Source: Chloroflexota bacterium
GTDB lineage: Bacteria; Chloroflexota; UBA11872; UBA12225; JAJDUF01
Reading direction: 5' to 3'
NCBI GenBank assembly: GCA_022826725.1
Contig: JAJDUF010000020.1
Location: forward strand, 87,178 to 151,177
Length of the DNA: 64,000 nt
Shown: positions 1 through 9,274 of the stretch, in pieces
Numbering within the stretch: the first letter of the stretch is position 1
How the letters are laid out: each line of letters begins with the position of its first letter
Position numbers and translations under genes: made by a program
The notes under the pieces: generated by a model
Seen by the model: only the letters and a program-made list of their open reading frames with translations
Told to the model about the DNA's origin: nothing
Databases searched by the model: none

Positions 1-2
1 AG

Positions 3-248
3 GACATTCCGGTGCGCGAGCCAGTGCCGTGCCGCGCCGGCGACGCGATCATCTTCACGGAGGCGACCACACACGGCTCGGAGCCGAAACGCACCGCGCG
101 GCCCCGGCGGACGCTGTACTTTGCCTACAGCCCGTGCTGGATTACCGATTGGACCGGTGGGCCGGAAATATCGGCAGAGCTGCTGGCGCGGGTAACGGAG
201 CACCAGCGGGCGCTGTTGGAGGTGCAGCCGATGGGGACGGAGGAGTAG
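3..248 (+). CDS. Phytanoyl-CoA dioxygenase family protein, C-terminal part (5' end outside window)
   Basis: This reading frame is already open at the first base, so only the last ~82 residues of the protein are present. The motif AGDAIIFTEATTHGSEP followed by RRTLYFAYSP matches the C-terminal part of the double-stranded beta-helix in the PhyH (phytanoyl-CoA/ectoine hydroxylase) family. The His of THGS would be the distal Fe(II) ligand and the following Arg would bind 2-oxoglutarate. Members hydroxylate small molecules using Fe(II), O2 and 2-oxoglutarate; the substrate cannot be told from this fragment. A GTG at position 12 could be misread as a start, but the frame runs upstream of it without a stop. 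A degenerate Rep-B repeat follows the stop codon. Confidence 0.8.
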   Translation, partial: DIPVREPVPCRAGDAIIFTEATTHGSEPKRTARPRRTLYFAYSPCWITDWTGGPEISAELLARVTEHQRALLEVQPMGTEE

Positions 249-271
249 CGGGCAGTAGAGGGGGATTGTTG

Positions 272-335
272 CACCCCCTATAGTGCCCCCGCTGCGGCGG
301 AGTCACGGGGATTGCCGCGGGCGTGGGAATGGCGG
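272..335 (-). repeat. Degenerate Rep-B/Rep-C palindrome cluster
   Basis: The text CCCCCTATAGTGCCCCC, then GCTGCGGCGG, is a reverse-oriented, degenerate copy of the Rep-B hairpin found many times in this window. It is followed by a decayed Rep-C-like block ending GGGAATGGCGGGG. It lies in the gap between the dioxygenase tail and a minus-strand small gene, so it could act as a terminator. Confidence 0.5.
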
Positions 336-387
336 GGAGAGACCCTGCCTCGCTGGTTACTGCTGCGCCTGCCGTCACTGGAAACGC

Positions 388-609
388 TCACCTGCCTTCC
401 TCGGCGGAGCAGGCACAGTCCTCCGGGTTCGGTGTCCCCTCCGCTACCGGCTGCACGATGGTCACCGTCGCCGCCGGTGCCGGTGTGCCCGCCTCGCCGC
501 TCCCGGCCAGCCACCCGCCGACGCCGAGCACAGCCCCGATCACCAGGACCATGCCCAGGATATGTAGCTCGCGCTCAAAGCGCTTGATCCGCGCCCGTAG
601 CTTCTCCAT
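388..609 (-). CDS. Small single-pass membrane protein, unknown function
   Basis: A 73-residue protein of no family I recognise. Residues ~1-16 (MEKLRARIKRFERELH) are basic and amphipathic. One hydrophobic segment follows (ILGMVLVIGAVLGVGGWLAG), then a Thr/Ala/Pro-rich tail with two Cys near the end. A start at 609 is preferred over the in-frame ATG ten codons upstream because GAGAGG lies 6 bases before it. The layout suggests an inner-membrane anchor with a short cytoplasmic helix and an exported tail. No partner is adjacent. Confidence 0.5.
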   Translation of the reverse strand: MEKLRARIKRFERELHILGMVLVIGAVLGVGGWLAGSGEAGTPAPAATVTIVQPVAEGTPNPEDCACSAEEGR

Positions 610-696
610 ACTCAGCCTCTCTTCACCTCGGAGCTTCAATCCTCACACGGCACCTAGATCGGATGCAACGGCTGCATTTGAACGGCAATGGGTGAT

Positions 697-915
697 TCAG
701 CGACCATGGTGAAAGCTCTGCATCAATTCTAGCCGCTCACACACACGCCGCGACGAGTAGGTAGTTCCAGTGATACCGAGAGGCCGGGGTGGCCGCCGTG
801 ACTTTGCCAAGTCAAGGCTCTTGTTCAGTCTGGCCGCCTCAAGAGCAACGGTGGCTAGTTGGGTGAAACCCCACACCTCGAGGATCTTTTCTGGGCCCTC
901 TCCTGATAAGGACTC
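697..915 (-). pseudogene. Out-of-frame 3' continuation of the preceding hypothetical gene
   Basis: This frame carries EKILEVWGFTQLATVALEAA followed by RLNKSLDLAKSRR, which looks like the genuine C-terminal helix of the gene starting at 1363. No start codon with a ribosome binding site precedes it. It is best read as the second half of a frameshifted gene. The exact junction cannot be fixed from sequence alone. Confidence 0.35.
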
Positions 916-1363
916 GTGATTCACACAATGCCTTCGCGTCTTCAAGGTCACCATAGAACGGCTGCCTATTGAGCAACCCAACTGATCTCTCGGCAACGTC
1001 CACTTCTATGGCCGCAGCACTGTCGTCAATCTGGAGTGCATGGAGGGCAATTGCTTCATCGAGCCTGGTGGTATGCAACTGGGCATCAACCGGGTACCGA
1101 CCAACTACTGCCTCGGTTCCTGTTGCATGCCCGGTATGATGCCTGCACACACGTATTGCAGTCTGTTGATTCTTGCAGAGCAGGGTGCTATCAGCAGCCA
1201 AAGCTATTCCTGCCGATGACACCGTCAATGGGATGAACTCGGTAGAACCCACTTCAATGATCACGTAATCAGGCCCCGGCACGAGATTGCCTTTCTCGCC
1301 ATCCAAGAAGTAGACATCCTGCGTGCGTGGGTCCTCGACTTGGTACCAGTTGAGCACGGTCAT
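839..1363 (-). CDS. Hypothetical protein, probably frameshifted near its 3' end
   Basis: Not recognised. The start at 1363 is supported by AAGGAGG six bases upstream of an ATG (protein begins MTVLNWYQVEDPRTQDVYF); a longer version from 1408 lacks such a site. The first ~150 residues look like a small soluble protein with no transmembrane segment. The last ~25 residues in this frame (RRGPRKDPRGVGFHPTSHR) look out of frame. The -1/+1 alternative continues from about 915 to 697 with a natural-looking helix (EKILEVWGFTQLATVALEAA). I therefore suspect a one-base indel near 895-915, either real decay or an assembly error, with the true stop at 697. Confidence 0.45.
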   Translation of the reverse strand: MTVLNWYQVEDPRTQDVYFLDGEKGNLVPGPDYVIIEVGSTEFIPLTVSSAGIALAADSTLLCKNQQTAIRVCRHHTGHATGTEAVVGRYPVDAQLHTTRLDEAIALHALQIDDSAAAIEVDVAERSVGLLNRQPFYGDLEDAKALCESRVLIRRGPRKDPRGVGFHPTSHRCS

Positions 1364-1554
1364 CCTAGTCCTCCTTGTGACTGGCATCACAGAGAATAGT
1401 TCGCGCATAGTGCCCTAGGGACACGCATCAGATCGCAACTGCCGTCATGCACAGGAGGCATGGATGGCATGTGCGACGTAGACACCCAGCGGCCACGGTT
1501 GCGTGCATAGGTGCGATTGGGATAAGAAATACCAAGACTGCCATCTCTCAGCAA

Positions 1555-1631
1555 TGGTCGGGGAGGCCGGATTTGAACCGGCGGCCTCTTGACCCCCAGT
1601 CAAGTGCGCTACCAGGCTGCGCCACTCCCCG
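1555..1631 (-). tRNA. tRNA-Pro (anticodon GGG)
   Basis: On the minus strand the molecule starts CGGGGAGTGGCGCAGCCTGG and folds as a full cloverleaf. The acceptor stem is CGGGGAG/CTCCCCG. The anticodon arm is CTTGA-CTGGGGG-TCAAG with GGG at positions 34-36, and the T arm contains GGTTCAAATCC. The discriminator base is A and the 3' CCA is encoded (positions 1555-1557). It stands alone, with no other tRNA next to it. Confidence 0.95.
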
Positions 1632-2375
1632 TCGGTGCCGGGCATCGCCGGGGACCGGCACCGTGTCCCCATTCTAGCACGACTTGGCCCTCCCAGCTAG
1701 TGCGCCGGCAAGACGACCGCCCGTGATCCTACAAATGGACCCCAAGACCGTTGTCATCTCCCACCCCGGTCCGATATGCAGCCTCCGACGGGAGTGGTAG
1801 ATGCAAGACTATCCTGGAGCGCCGGGCACCGCTGTGCCGGCCGCGTGCGGTGGCGCGGCCGTGCTGCCGTTGCCGCCGGCACCGGACCATCACCGGTCCC
1901 GTGCCACGCCCTTGCTCACGGCGCCGGCCTACAACCGGTCCGGTGCCACGTCCTTGCCCCAGGCGTCGGGTCATGTCCGACCCTACGCCGCGCCCATGGC
2001 GTCGCCAGGCCACGCTGACGCTGGCGGTGGCCCGGCAAGCGCCGGCCGTAGTGTGCCACTGACCACCGCCCCCGTGCCGGCTCCTGCGAGCCGGCTACTC
2101 CGGATAGTCTTGCTCCGCGTCACTGCCACTCCCCACGCCCGCATCTACCGACATTTCCGCTTCATCGCCTCGTCATTCCCGCGAAAGCGGGAATCCAGAC
2201 ATGCCGCCCACTCCACCACTCACCAAGTGCATCCTGCTATCCAGGTACCGACCCGCCCGCCGCCGGCCACCGCGGGCGCGGGCGTCCCACGCGCACCACA
2301 CTCGCGCGCCCCGCCCCTGGCCGCCCGCCGAAAACCTACCCTTGTCAGGGAAACAGCCTACCGCTCACGCTCGCG
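1632..2375. other. Non-coding stretch with a degenerate ~41-bp tandem repeat and a Rep-C palindrome
   Basis: No convincing gene is seen in these 744 bases. Open frames here are GC-driven, and one translates a Rep-C palindrome into SSFPRKRESR, a common false protein signature. At 1889-1970 two imperfect ~41-base units occur in tandem, each containing ACCGGTCC(C/G)GTGCCACG followed by TCCTTGC or CCCTTGC. Position ~2331-2361 has a motif (GAAAACCTACCCTTGTCAG) that recurs in altered form near 46310. Confidence 0.5.
2173..2198 (+). repeat. Rep-C palindrome (dRS3-like)
   Basis: Contains ATTCCCGCGAAAGCGGGAAT, a near-perfect hairpin resembling the dRS3 repeat of Neisseria (ATTCCC-N8-GGGAAT) and the similar element found in many bacteria. 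It carries the usual GTC- and -CCAG flanks. Other good copies lie at 14740 and 52221. Confidence 0.8.
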
Positions 2376-3566
2376 CTATGTCTCGGCCGGTCGTTCGGCC
2401 GGCGCGGGGCGGTGCCAGGCAATGGGCAGCACGATCAGCAGCGATACTCCGGCCGCCGCCCAATAGACCGGCCCGGCCCCGGCAGCGGCATACAACGGCG
2501 TATAGAGCACCGGCGCACAGGCCGCCCCGGCAAATCGAAACGTGTTGTACACCGAGCTGGCGCCGCCGCGTTGCGCCGGCAAGGCCTCGACCGCCATCGT
2601 GTGCAGGCCGGACCACATGAACGCTGCCGCGCCACCCGCGGCCAGATACCCGGCCGCGAACGTCCACGGCCCCGGTGCAACCACAAGGGCCGCGGTGCAG
2701 AGCGCGGTAGCCACCGTGCCAGCGACGACGACCGTGCGCCGCCCCCAACGGTCGGCCGCCCGTCCACCCCACGGCGCTGCCAGCATCCCCGCCAGCCCGA
2801 AGCCGGCGAGGATGGCGCCGTTCTGGACCGCACCCAACTGCATGGCGGCCTCCAGGTGGAGGGCCACGATGAACGGGATTCCGTTGATCCCCACGTAACC
2901 GAGCCAGCCAGCCACACAGAGCAGCACCAGGCGGCGGTTCGCCAGACCGCGCACAAGCACTGCCAGGCCGGTGCTGCTCGGCCGCTTGGCTCGCGGTGCC
3001 GACACCCGTAGGCGGAGATACCACCAGGCGTAGTACGCCGCCAACGCCGTACAGACGGCCGTGAGCAGCACGTACACCAGCCGCCAGTTCGTCTCGGCAA
3101 AGGCGCCACCGAGCAGCGGCGCCAGCAGGAGACCGGCGGTGTTGACCGTCGTGAACAGCCCCAGCGCCCGTCCCAGACGCTGCGCCGGCACCACGTCGCC
3201 CAGCGTCGCCATGATGATCGGCGTCACAAAGGCATTGGCGGCGCCCTGAACCACGCGGGCGGCCAGAAACAGCTCGATGTTTGGCGCGGCGCCCGCCAGC
3301 GCCGCGCCGACGGCAAACGCCGCGCAGCCGCCCGTTACCGTGCCGCCGCGGGAGAAGCGGTCGGCAATGGTGCCGGAGACGAGCTGCAAGAGCACGAACG
3401 GCACCATGTAGGCCGAGACAACCGCCGTCACCTGTCCGAGGGTCGCCGTGAAGTCGTCCCGCAGCACCGGCAGCATCACATTGGTCACGCCGCCCATCAG
3501 CGGGCCGATGAACACTCCGAGGTACAAGCCCGTCAGCGCGACGGGCGCTGCCGGGCGGTCACGCAT
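2376..3566 (-). CDS. MFS transporter
   Basis: A 396-residue major facilitator superfamily permease with about 12 hydrophobic segments. The cytoplasmic loop 2-3 motif A appears as GTIADRFSRGG (residues ~65-75) and its counterpart between helices 8 and 9 as GGRAADRWGRRTVV. The N-terminal half (LPVLRDDFTATLGQVTAVVSAY) resembles drug/proton antiporters of the DHA type. It probably exports a small hydrophobic compound, but the substrate is unknown. Its start lies 23 bases after the stop of the UlaG-like hydrolase gene on the same strand, so the two are probably co-transcribed. No clear ribosome binding site precedes the ATG, consistent with translational coupling. Confidence 0.88.
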   Translation of the reverse strand: MRDRPAAPVALTGLYLGVFIGPLMGGVTNVMLPVLRDDFTATLGQVTAVVSAYMVPFVLLQLVSGTIADRFSRGGTVTGGCAAFAVGAALAGAAPNIELFLAARVVQGAANAFVTPIIMATLGDVVPAQRLGRALGLFTTVNTAGLLLAPLLGGAFAETNWRLVYVLLTAVCTALAAYYAWWYLRLRVSAPRAKRPSSTGLAVLVRGLANRRLVLLCVAGWLGYVGINGIPFIVALHLEAAMQLGAVQNGAILAGFGLAGMLAAPWGGRAADRWGRRTVVVAGTVATALCTAALVVAPGPWTFAAGYLAAGGAAAFMWSGLHTMAVEALPAQRGGASSVYNTFRFAGAACAPVLYTPLYAAAGAGPVYWAAAGVSLLIVLPIAWHRPAPAERPAET

Positions 3567-3589
3567 GGGCCGGGTGGCCCCGTTCGGCG

Positions 3590-4435
3590 CTACGACACAT
3601 AGATGAACCGCTCGTTGCGGGCCAGGATGTGGAAGCGCTGCTCCGGGTAGTAGTCGGTCAAATAGTCCACGAAGTGCGCGACCCGCACGGTGTTCGCGGC
3701 GAACATGCCGTAGTGAATGGGGATAATCAGGTCCGCGCCTATCGCCACGCCGAGGTCGGCTGCCTCCCGGTATGAGAAGTTGCCGATAATGTCCTGCTGC
3801 TCCCGGAACCAGTCCCGGCCGTTGATCGGGAGGAGCGCAATGTCCACCGCCAGCCGTTGGAGCCGTTCCACCATGCCCTCGTACAGCACCGTGTCGCCAG
3901 GATGATAGATACGCACCCCGTTCATCTCGATGACGTAGCCCAGATAACGGCTGGGGTCGAGGTCGTAGTGTGCCGCCGGAATCGGCGTGACCCGCACCCG
4001 GTCCGACGGCAGCGGCCGGTCGCTTTCCGCGACGATGGTGCGCTCGGCCGCGATACCTAGCTCTGCCAGCGCCGCCCGCCCAGTAGCCGGCGCGGCAAAC
4101 TGCGCCGCCGGCGAGGCCGCTGCCAAGGCGGGGATCGTGCCGGGGTCCAGGTGATCGGCATGGTCATGGGTGATGAGTACAAGGTCGGCGTTGGTCACGT
4201 CCGCAGGTCGCAGCGGCGGCTGCCACAGGCGGGGCATCGGCCGCCCCTCCCGCTCCATCAGCGCCTCCAGGTGCCCCGACAGAAACGGATCAACGTACAC
4301 CATTCGGTCGCCCTTGAGCGCGATACTGGCCTGGCCCAGGTTCCACAGCGCCACCATCCCCGGGACTAGCCCGGTCGCAGCCATCTCGGCAATCAAGTCG
4401 GCGCCCTGCGGGCGCTGTCGTTGCGGTTGGCTCAT
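3590..4435 (-). CDS. MBL-fold metal-dependent hydrolase, UlaG-like
   Basis: A 281-residue metallo-beta-lactamase-fold protein. The metal motif THDHADHLD gives His90, His92, Asp94 and His95; further ligands come from YHPGDT (~residue 178) and the late PIHYGMF. The architecture, with an early D-P-F-L and a C-terminal PIHYG, is that of the L-ascorbate-6-phosphate lactonase UlaG and related phospholipid- or lactone-cleaving hydrolases. None of the other ula genes is nearby, so the substrate is open. The start at 4435 has GGGGAG seven bases upstream. It is the first gene of a likely operon with the MFS permease downstream. Confidence 0.85.
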   Translation of the reverse strand: MSQPQRQRPQGADLIAEMAATGLVPGMVALWNLGQASIALKGDRMVYVDPFLSGHLEALMEREGRPMPRLWQPPLRPADVTNADLVLITHDHADHLDPGTIPALAAASPAAQFAAPATGRAALAELGIAAERTIVAESDRPLPSDRVRVTPIPAAHYDLDPSRYLGYVIEMNGVRIYHPGDTVLYEGMVERLQRLAVDIALLPINGRDWFREQQDIIGNFSYREAADLGVAIGADLIIPIHYGMFAANTVRVAHFVDYLTDYYPEQRFHILARNERFIYVS

Positions 4436-4504
4436 CGTAACTCCCCACTCGTAATACGTGAGCGCCGTGCTCTGGACAGGCGGAGGTCCAACACGCCGCG
4501 CTCG

Positions 4505-4546
4505 TCCTCCCGCTGGGCGGGGGGACTATAGGGGGGCTGACACCCC
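4505..4546 (+). repeat. Rep-B palindrome
   Basis: GTCCTCCCGCTGGGCGGGGG followed by GACTATAGGGGGGC is a copy of the Rep-B element. It sits in the 124-base gap between the phosphodiesterase gene stop (4560) and the hydrolase gene start (4435), where it may act as a terminator or attenuator. Confidence 0.7.
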
Positions 4547-4559
4547 TCGTGGCCGCTGC

Positions 4560-6467
4560 CTACCCGCCGTCGTCCCGGAACCGCTCCGCCGGCGAGAGCG
4601 ACGGGGGCACCGCCGTGCCATTGTGCCCCACACCCGCGGGTGCCGGGGTTGTGGCTATGGGCGCAACCGGCTCCTGCCGCCGAGACGGATCAACAATCCC
4701 GGCCAGGACCCGATGGATATGCACCGCTTCACCGACCGTCTCAGGATCGAACGTGAGATGGCTGGGCAGCAGCAGGAACGGATAGGACTGATCGCCACCG
4801 ACCGCCGCGTGACACCCGGCCTGCTGCTCGAACGCATAAGTATGCACCTCCGAGTCCCGGCCCCGGCGCTCGGCCGGGCGCCAGATGTCCGCTAGGCAGA
4901 TGATATCCCCGCAGGCCTCCATGCGGGCAAAGCTGACGAGCTGGCGCAGCACGACGGCTGGCTCTTCGTAGCGCAGCAGGGGGTTGGTGCCCTCCTGGGA
5001 GAGGATCAGGTCGTCGAGCGGCTGCTGCCAGACGCTACGCAGCCCCTCATCGTCGTTCGACGGCAGTCGGAGCCGCAACGACCCTTCGCGCCCCACAACC
5101 GCCAGCGCCGCTTCCTCACGTATGATGACGAGCGCAATCCCCTCCTGCGCCGCCAGCGCAGCCAGGAAACCGGGTGCCAGCTGCTCGATCTCGGCGCGAT
5201 ACAGCCGCCGCTCGAACCCGCGCACCCAAATCTGCGCCAGCGAGCCGCAAGGAACCACCAGCACGTGCGGTCGGGACTGCAACTCGCCGGGGTCCACAAA
5301 GAAGCGCTCGCCGAGCTTGATCGCCCCGGCACTACCCAACTCGAGGATCATCGCGCCAATCCGGCCCCAGGTGTTCAGCCAGCCGGCACCCTGCCGGGGC
5401 AGTCGGCGGCGCGCAATCCAGCGGGCTTTCTGCGGGGAGGGGTAGCGCGACTTGGTGTTCCACCACCGGTTTACCCAGTCCTCCAGGCTTTCGCCAAAGG
5501 CCTGCGCGAACGGCCGCGCCGGGGTCATGCCATGGTCACTCAACACAACGATGTCGTACTCCCGCTCACACCGCTGCCGGGCCTCGAAGATTTTGCCGAT
5601 GGCACTGTCAATCCCACGCAGAGAGCGCAGCGCCGTGCGTGCCGTGGGGCCGCTCCGATGACCGAGTATGTCGTAGCCGATGAAGCAGCTATAGATCACC
5701 GGCACGCCGCGCAGCATGTCCAGCCGCGTGCCGGTGGCGACGATCTCGCGCGGGAGGATGTTCAGCAACAGGCGGATGAAAGGAAACGCATCAATACCGA
5801 AGCGGCGATGGCGCTTCAGCAAACTCCACACCGTATCCTCGATCTCCTGCACAATCTCCCAAGCGGCATCGAAGAGAAACCGGAGCACCTTGCCGGGGTT
5901 GAGCAGTAAGATAGTGAGCGTCCTCAGCAGTGCCTGACCGGGGCGATACCAGTGTGCGCTGGTGCCAGCGATGGTCAGCACGTTCCACCGCGCGCCCCCG
6001 GAGATGATGCTCGCGTAGCTGCTGCCACCCGTCAGTAGCCCGCGATGCGTCGCCGCCAGCCGCCGCTCCTCGCGGCGCATATCCACCGGATTGGCCCCGA
6101 CAATCCGCTTCTGGGTCGCCCGGTCAAACCAATAGAAGCCGACGATGCCGTCGGTCGTCCCGTAGAGCAGCCCGCTCTGCGCGGCCGGCGTGTCGGCCAC
6201 CAGCCCGCAGCGCCAGCGATAACGCCGATAGAGGTCGCGGTCAAGCAAATCACGCAGGAATGGCATATAGCCTAGGCGCAGGGCGGAGCGGAGGTGGTCG
6301 TGTCCCAGACCGTCAATCTCAATGAACACCGTCCCCCGTTTGCCGGCCGCCCCCGGCTCCGGGTGCATCCCCAGCAGACGTGCCAGCAGCAGGTACCGAC
6401 CCTGCAAGAACCAGGCCGACCAACGCCGGACCCGGTGCCAGGCGCTCGCGATACGACTCGAAATCAT
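4560..6467 (-). CDS. Alkaline phosphatase-superfamily phosphodiesterase
   Basis: A ~635-residue protein of the type I phosphodiesterase/nucleotide pyrophosphatase branch of the alkaline phosphatase superfamily. The metal sites are visible: VFIEIDGLGHD (Asp52), the nucleophile Thr93 in ADTPAAQSGLLYG, YDILGHRSGP with Asp and His ligands, and VLSDHGM with Asp and His. Length exceeds the usual ~450 because of a C-terminal extension. A start at 6467 (MISSRIASAW) avoids a large overlap with the upstream gene, which ends at 6499; a longer version would begin inside that gene. The N-terminal basic/hydrophobic stretch may touch the membrane. Co-transcription with the mannose-1-phosphate guanylyltransferase-like gene suggests a role in polysaccharide or lipid-linked sugar phosphate metabolism. 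Confidence 0.8.
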   Translation of the reverse strand: MISSRIASAWHRVRRWSAWFLQGRYLLLARLLGMHPEPGAAGKRGTVFIEIDGLGHDHLRSALRLGYMPFLRDLLDRDLYRRYRWRCGLVADTPAAQSGLLYGTTDGIVGFYWFDRATQKRIVGANPVDMRREERRLAATHRGLLTGGSSYASIISGGARWNVLTIAGTSAHWYRPGQALLRTLTILLLNPGKVLRFLFDAAWEIVQEIEDTVWSLLKRHRRFGIDAFPFIRLLLNILPREIVATGTRLDMLRGVPVIYSCFIGYDILGHRSGPTARTALRSLRGIDSAIGKIFEARQRCEREYDIVVLSDHGMTPARPFAQAFGESLEDWVNRWWNTKSRYPSPQKARWIARRRLPRQGAGWLNTWGRIGAMILELGSAGAIKLGERFFVDPGELQSRPHVLVVPCGSLAQIWVRGFERRLYRAEIEQLAPGFLAALAAQEGIALVIIREEAALAVVGREGSLRLRLPSNDDEGLRSVWQQPLDDLILSQEGTNPLLRYEEPAVVLRQLVSFARMEACGDIICLADIWRPAERRGRDSEVHTYAFEQQAGCHAAVGGDQSYPFLLLPSHLTFDPETVGEAVHIHRVLAGIVDPSRRQEPVAPIATTPAPAGVGHNGTAVPPSLSPAERFRDDGG

Positions 6468-6498
6468 AGGCTCGAAGTAAAACGCTCCGTATCCACCA

Positions 6499-9012
6499 CT
6501 ACGCCAACTCGCGCACCAGCTCCGCATACTCGTCGGCCAGCGCACTCGCCTGCTGTGACGACGGCGCCTCGGTATAGATTCGGAATAGCGGTCGGTCCGG
6601 GTCCGGGAGCACTAGGCTCCACTGATCGTCCAGGTCAAACCGCACCCCGTCTATCTGCGCGACATCCCGATTGCGGTTGTGCTCGCGTGCGCGCTGATGC
6701 AGGGCACGCATCACCTTCCCTTTCGATTCCCACGGACCCTCGACCTCAGCATGACCCATGTGAAATGGCGGCAGCGCAGCGATCACCTCCGAGAGTCTGA
6801 CACCCTCCTGCGTGAGGCATTGCAATAACCGCACGCTGGCCATCATTGCATCGAAGCCAGGATGGAACTCCGGAAAGATGTAGCCACCTTGACCATCGCC
6901 CAGAAAGTCCGGCGGCTCGGTCGCCGCTCCGCTGGCCATAAGCGCATCCGGTGTAGCACGGGTGCGACGCACGTGACCGCCGAGCTTGTCGGCGAGGTGC
7001 TCGAAGACGAGCGGCGCCGTGACGGGCACGCCGACCGTGGCGCCGGGCACGGTACGCCACACCAGCACCGCAAAGGCGGCCAGCGCGGTCATGCCGGCGA
7101 GCTCATGCCCCTGCTCGTCCACGAGGGTAACGGACTTGCCATCGTGGTCAAACAGCCCCCCAAAGGTAGCGCCGACGGTGGCGGTGATCTGGGCCAGTTG
7201 CCGGCGGTCGCTCTCAACGTCAGGCAGGCTACGCACGCTGAACGGCTGGCCCGTGGCGGCGTTGATCGGGATGGAGGCCACGCCCAGCGTAGCCAGCAAC
7301 GGCTGCAAGACGGCCGAGGCCGTGCCCAGACTGTAGTCCAGGACCAAACGCCCCCCGCTGCGGCTGAGTACCTCCTCCTCGACGTGACGGCGGAACGCCT
7401 GGCGATAGCGCAGCGTTACCGGCTCGCCAATCACGGTGATGCTGCCGATCTCTTCCGGCGAAACCCGCCGGAAGTCCTCCCGGAAGAAGACCGTCTCGAC
7501 CTTGCGCTCGGCACTCTTCGGGCTGTTCAGCCCATCGCTACCGAGAATCTTGATGTCCACCATCCGGTGGTCATGGGGTGAGGTCCGCACGTGAATGCCA
7601 CCGGCGACCGCGGACTGCTGCGTCTCGTAGCGGGCCACCGGAATGGGCTGGCTTCCAATATCGAGCACGTCCACCGCCGCCGACGGCAACCCGGAGATCA
7701 GCGCCCGCTTCAACATGCGGGCCGGGCGGGAGAGATCGCGGTTGACGGTGACGCGAGCGCCGATGGGGAGCGTCGAGCCGTAGGCAGCGCCGAGCCGCGC
7801 CGCGAACTCCGGCACCAACTCGACGTTGGACAGCCCGGTGACACCGGAGCTTCCGAAGATGGTGCGGCGCCCCTGCTGACCCCAGATGATGCTCTGGCTC
7901 ACGGTGGCGCCATCGTCCACCACCTTGTCCGGCCACAGCTTGACCTTCGGCCGGATTATCGCGCCCTCGCCCAGCGTACATCCGTCTCCGACGACGGCGC
8001 CCTCGAACACCGCCGCGCCGTTCTTGAGCAAACACTGGCGGCCAATCAGCGCCCCGTGGAGATTCGTGCCAGCGCCCAGATAGCAGTTGGCCCAGATCAC
8101 CGAGCGATCAATGTGTGCCCGCGGCTCGACAATCGTATAGTCACCGATCACGGTCGGACCGTGGACCACCGTGTCCTCGCGGATTTCGACGTTCTTACCA
8201 AGGTACACCGGCCCATAGAGCTGGGCGCTCGGATCAATGCTCGGCCGGCTGTCCGGGGTGATCCAAAGATTGCTCTCCCGCACGACGCCGTGTACGTCGA
8301 GACCAGTCTGTCCGTGGAGCATATCGGCGTTGCTCCGCATGTACTCACCGAGGTCGCCGATGTCTCGCCAGTACCCCTCGGCCACGTAGCCAACCATCGG
8401 ATCGCCGTTCTGCAGCAGTTGCGGAAAAACGTCCTGGCTCCAGTCCACCATCTTGTCCTTGGGCACGTAGCGGAAGATGTCCGGATCGAGGACGTACATC
8501 CCCGTGTTGACCGTATCGCTGAACACCTCGCCCCAACTCGGCTTCTCCAGGAACTGCGTCACCCGATTGTCTTCACCGAGAATCACCACCCCATACTCCA
8601 ACGGATTGGGCACCCGATGGAGGACCAGCGTAGCCATCGCCTGCTGTTGCCGATGGAACGCTATCGCCGCTTGGAGGTCGAAATCGGTCAACGCATCGCC
8701 GCTGATGACCAGGAAAGGCTCCGTCAGCAAGTCGGCGGCATGTCGCACACTGCCGGCGGTGCCGAGGGGGGAGTCCTCGATAGAGTAGGTAATTGAGACT
8801 CCAAAGTCCTGGCCTTCGCCGAAATAGTCCTGAATCAAGTTACCGAGGTATTGCACCGTGACCACGATCTCGGTAATGCCGTGCCGCCGCAGCAGCCCGA
8901 AAATATGCTGGAGCACCGGCACGTTGAGGATCGGCACCAACGGTTTCGGCCGGCCGATGGTCAGGGGACGGAGCCGCGATCCCTCGCCGCCGGCCATCAC
9001 GACTGCCTTCAT
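6499..9012 (-). CDS. Mannose-1-phosphate guanylyltransferase-like / phosphomannomutase-like fusion protein
   Basis: An 837-residue three-part protein. Residues 1-~230 are a nucleotidyltransferase starting [18 protein letters not shown], with KPLVPI and the SGDALTD metal motif; this part makes NDP-sugars from sugar-1-phosphate. Residues ~250-370 are hexapeptide repeats of a left-handed beta-helix. Residues ~380-837 match the phosphomannomutase fold, but the phosphoserine loop TASHNP is replaced by RTSPHDH and the metal loop DGDGDR by FDHDGK. The mutase half is therefore probably not catalytic as usually understood. Similar fusions are known in cyanobacteria, Actinobacteria and Chloroflexota. 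The start at 9012 has GGGGAG upstream; the longer frame from 9060 lacks support. The phosphodiesterase gene follows after 31 bases. Confidence 0.88.
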   Translation of the reverse strand: MKAVVMAGGEGSRLRPLTIGRPKPLVPILNVPVLQHIFGLLRRHGITEIVVTVQYLGNLIQDYFGEGQDFGVSITYSIEDSPLGTAGSVRHAADLLTEPFLVISGDALTDFDLQAAIAFHRQQQAMATLVLHRVPNPLEYGVVILGEDNRVTQFLEKPSWGEVFSDTVNTGMYVLDPDIFRYVPKDKMVDWSQDVFPQLLQNGDPMVGYVAEGYWRDIGDLGEYMRSNADMLHGQTGLDVHGVVRESNLWITPDSRPSIDPSAQLYGPVYLGKNVEIREDTVVHGPTVIGDYTIVEPRAHIDRSVIWANCYLGAGTNLHGALIGRQCLLKNGAAVFEGAVVGDGCTLGEGAIIRPKVKLWPDKVVDDGATVSQSIIWGQQGRRTIFGSSGVTGLSNVELVPEFAARLGAAYGSTLPIGARVTVNRDLSRPARMLKRALISGLPSAAVDVLDIGSQPIPVARYETQQSAVAGGIHVRTSPHDHRMVDIKILGSDGLNSPKSAERKVETVFFREDFRRVSPEEIGSITVIGEPVTLRYRQAFRRHVEEEVLSRSGGRLVLDYSLGTASAVLQPLLATLGVASIPINAATGQPFSVRSLPDVESDRRQLAQITATVGATFGGLFDHDGKSVTLVDEQGHELAGMTALAAFAVLVWRTVPGATVGVPVTAPLVFEHLADKLGGHVRRTRATPDALMASGAATEPPDFLGDGQGGYIFPEFHPGFDAMMASVRLLQCLTQEGVRLSEVIAALPPFHMGHAEVEGPWESKGKVMRALHQRAREHNRNRDVAQIDGVRFDLDDQWSLVLPDPDRPLFRIYTEAPSSQQASALADEYAELVRELA

Positions 9013-9274
9013 GGCTCTCCCCCCGGGTTCCACCCACCCTGCGCCAATACGACGTGGCACCTCAACCTAACATGGTACTCTGAAGTCCCCGGTTGGGCAA
9101 CGCGCTTGGCCATCGGCATTCGCGGCGTTACACGACTCTCACACCAGTGACGCGCCGCCCCCGCAGCGACGCGCCGGGCTACGGTATGCTGTAGCGAGCG
9201 GCGGCGTGGGGGGCTTCACCACCGACTACCGCCGAGCGCGAAGGACACCCACTCCTACCTACAAGGAGGCACGC

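Noticed and set aside
1801..2466. A 221-codon open frame on the plus strand
   Set aside because: It has no ribosome binding site, is Pro/Ala/Arg-rich, translates a Rep-C palindrome into FPRKRESR, and runs antisense into the end of the MFS gene.
7591..8796. A 401-codon open frame on the plus strand
   Set aside because: It lies wholly antisense to the guanylyltransferase fusion gene, whose protein is clearly real; the frame is His/Arg/Val-rich and matches no family.
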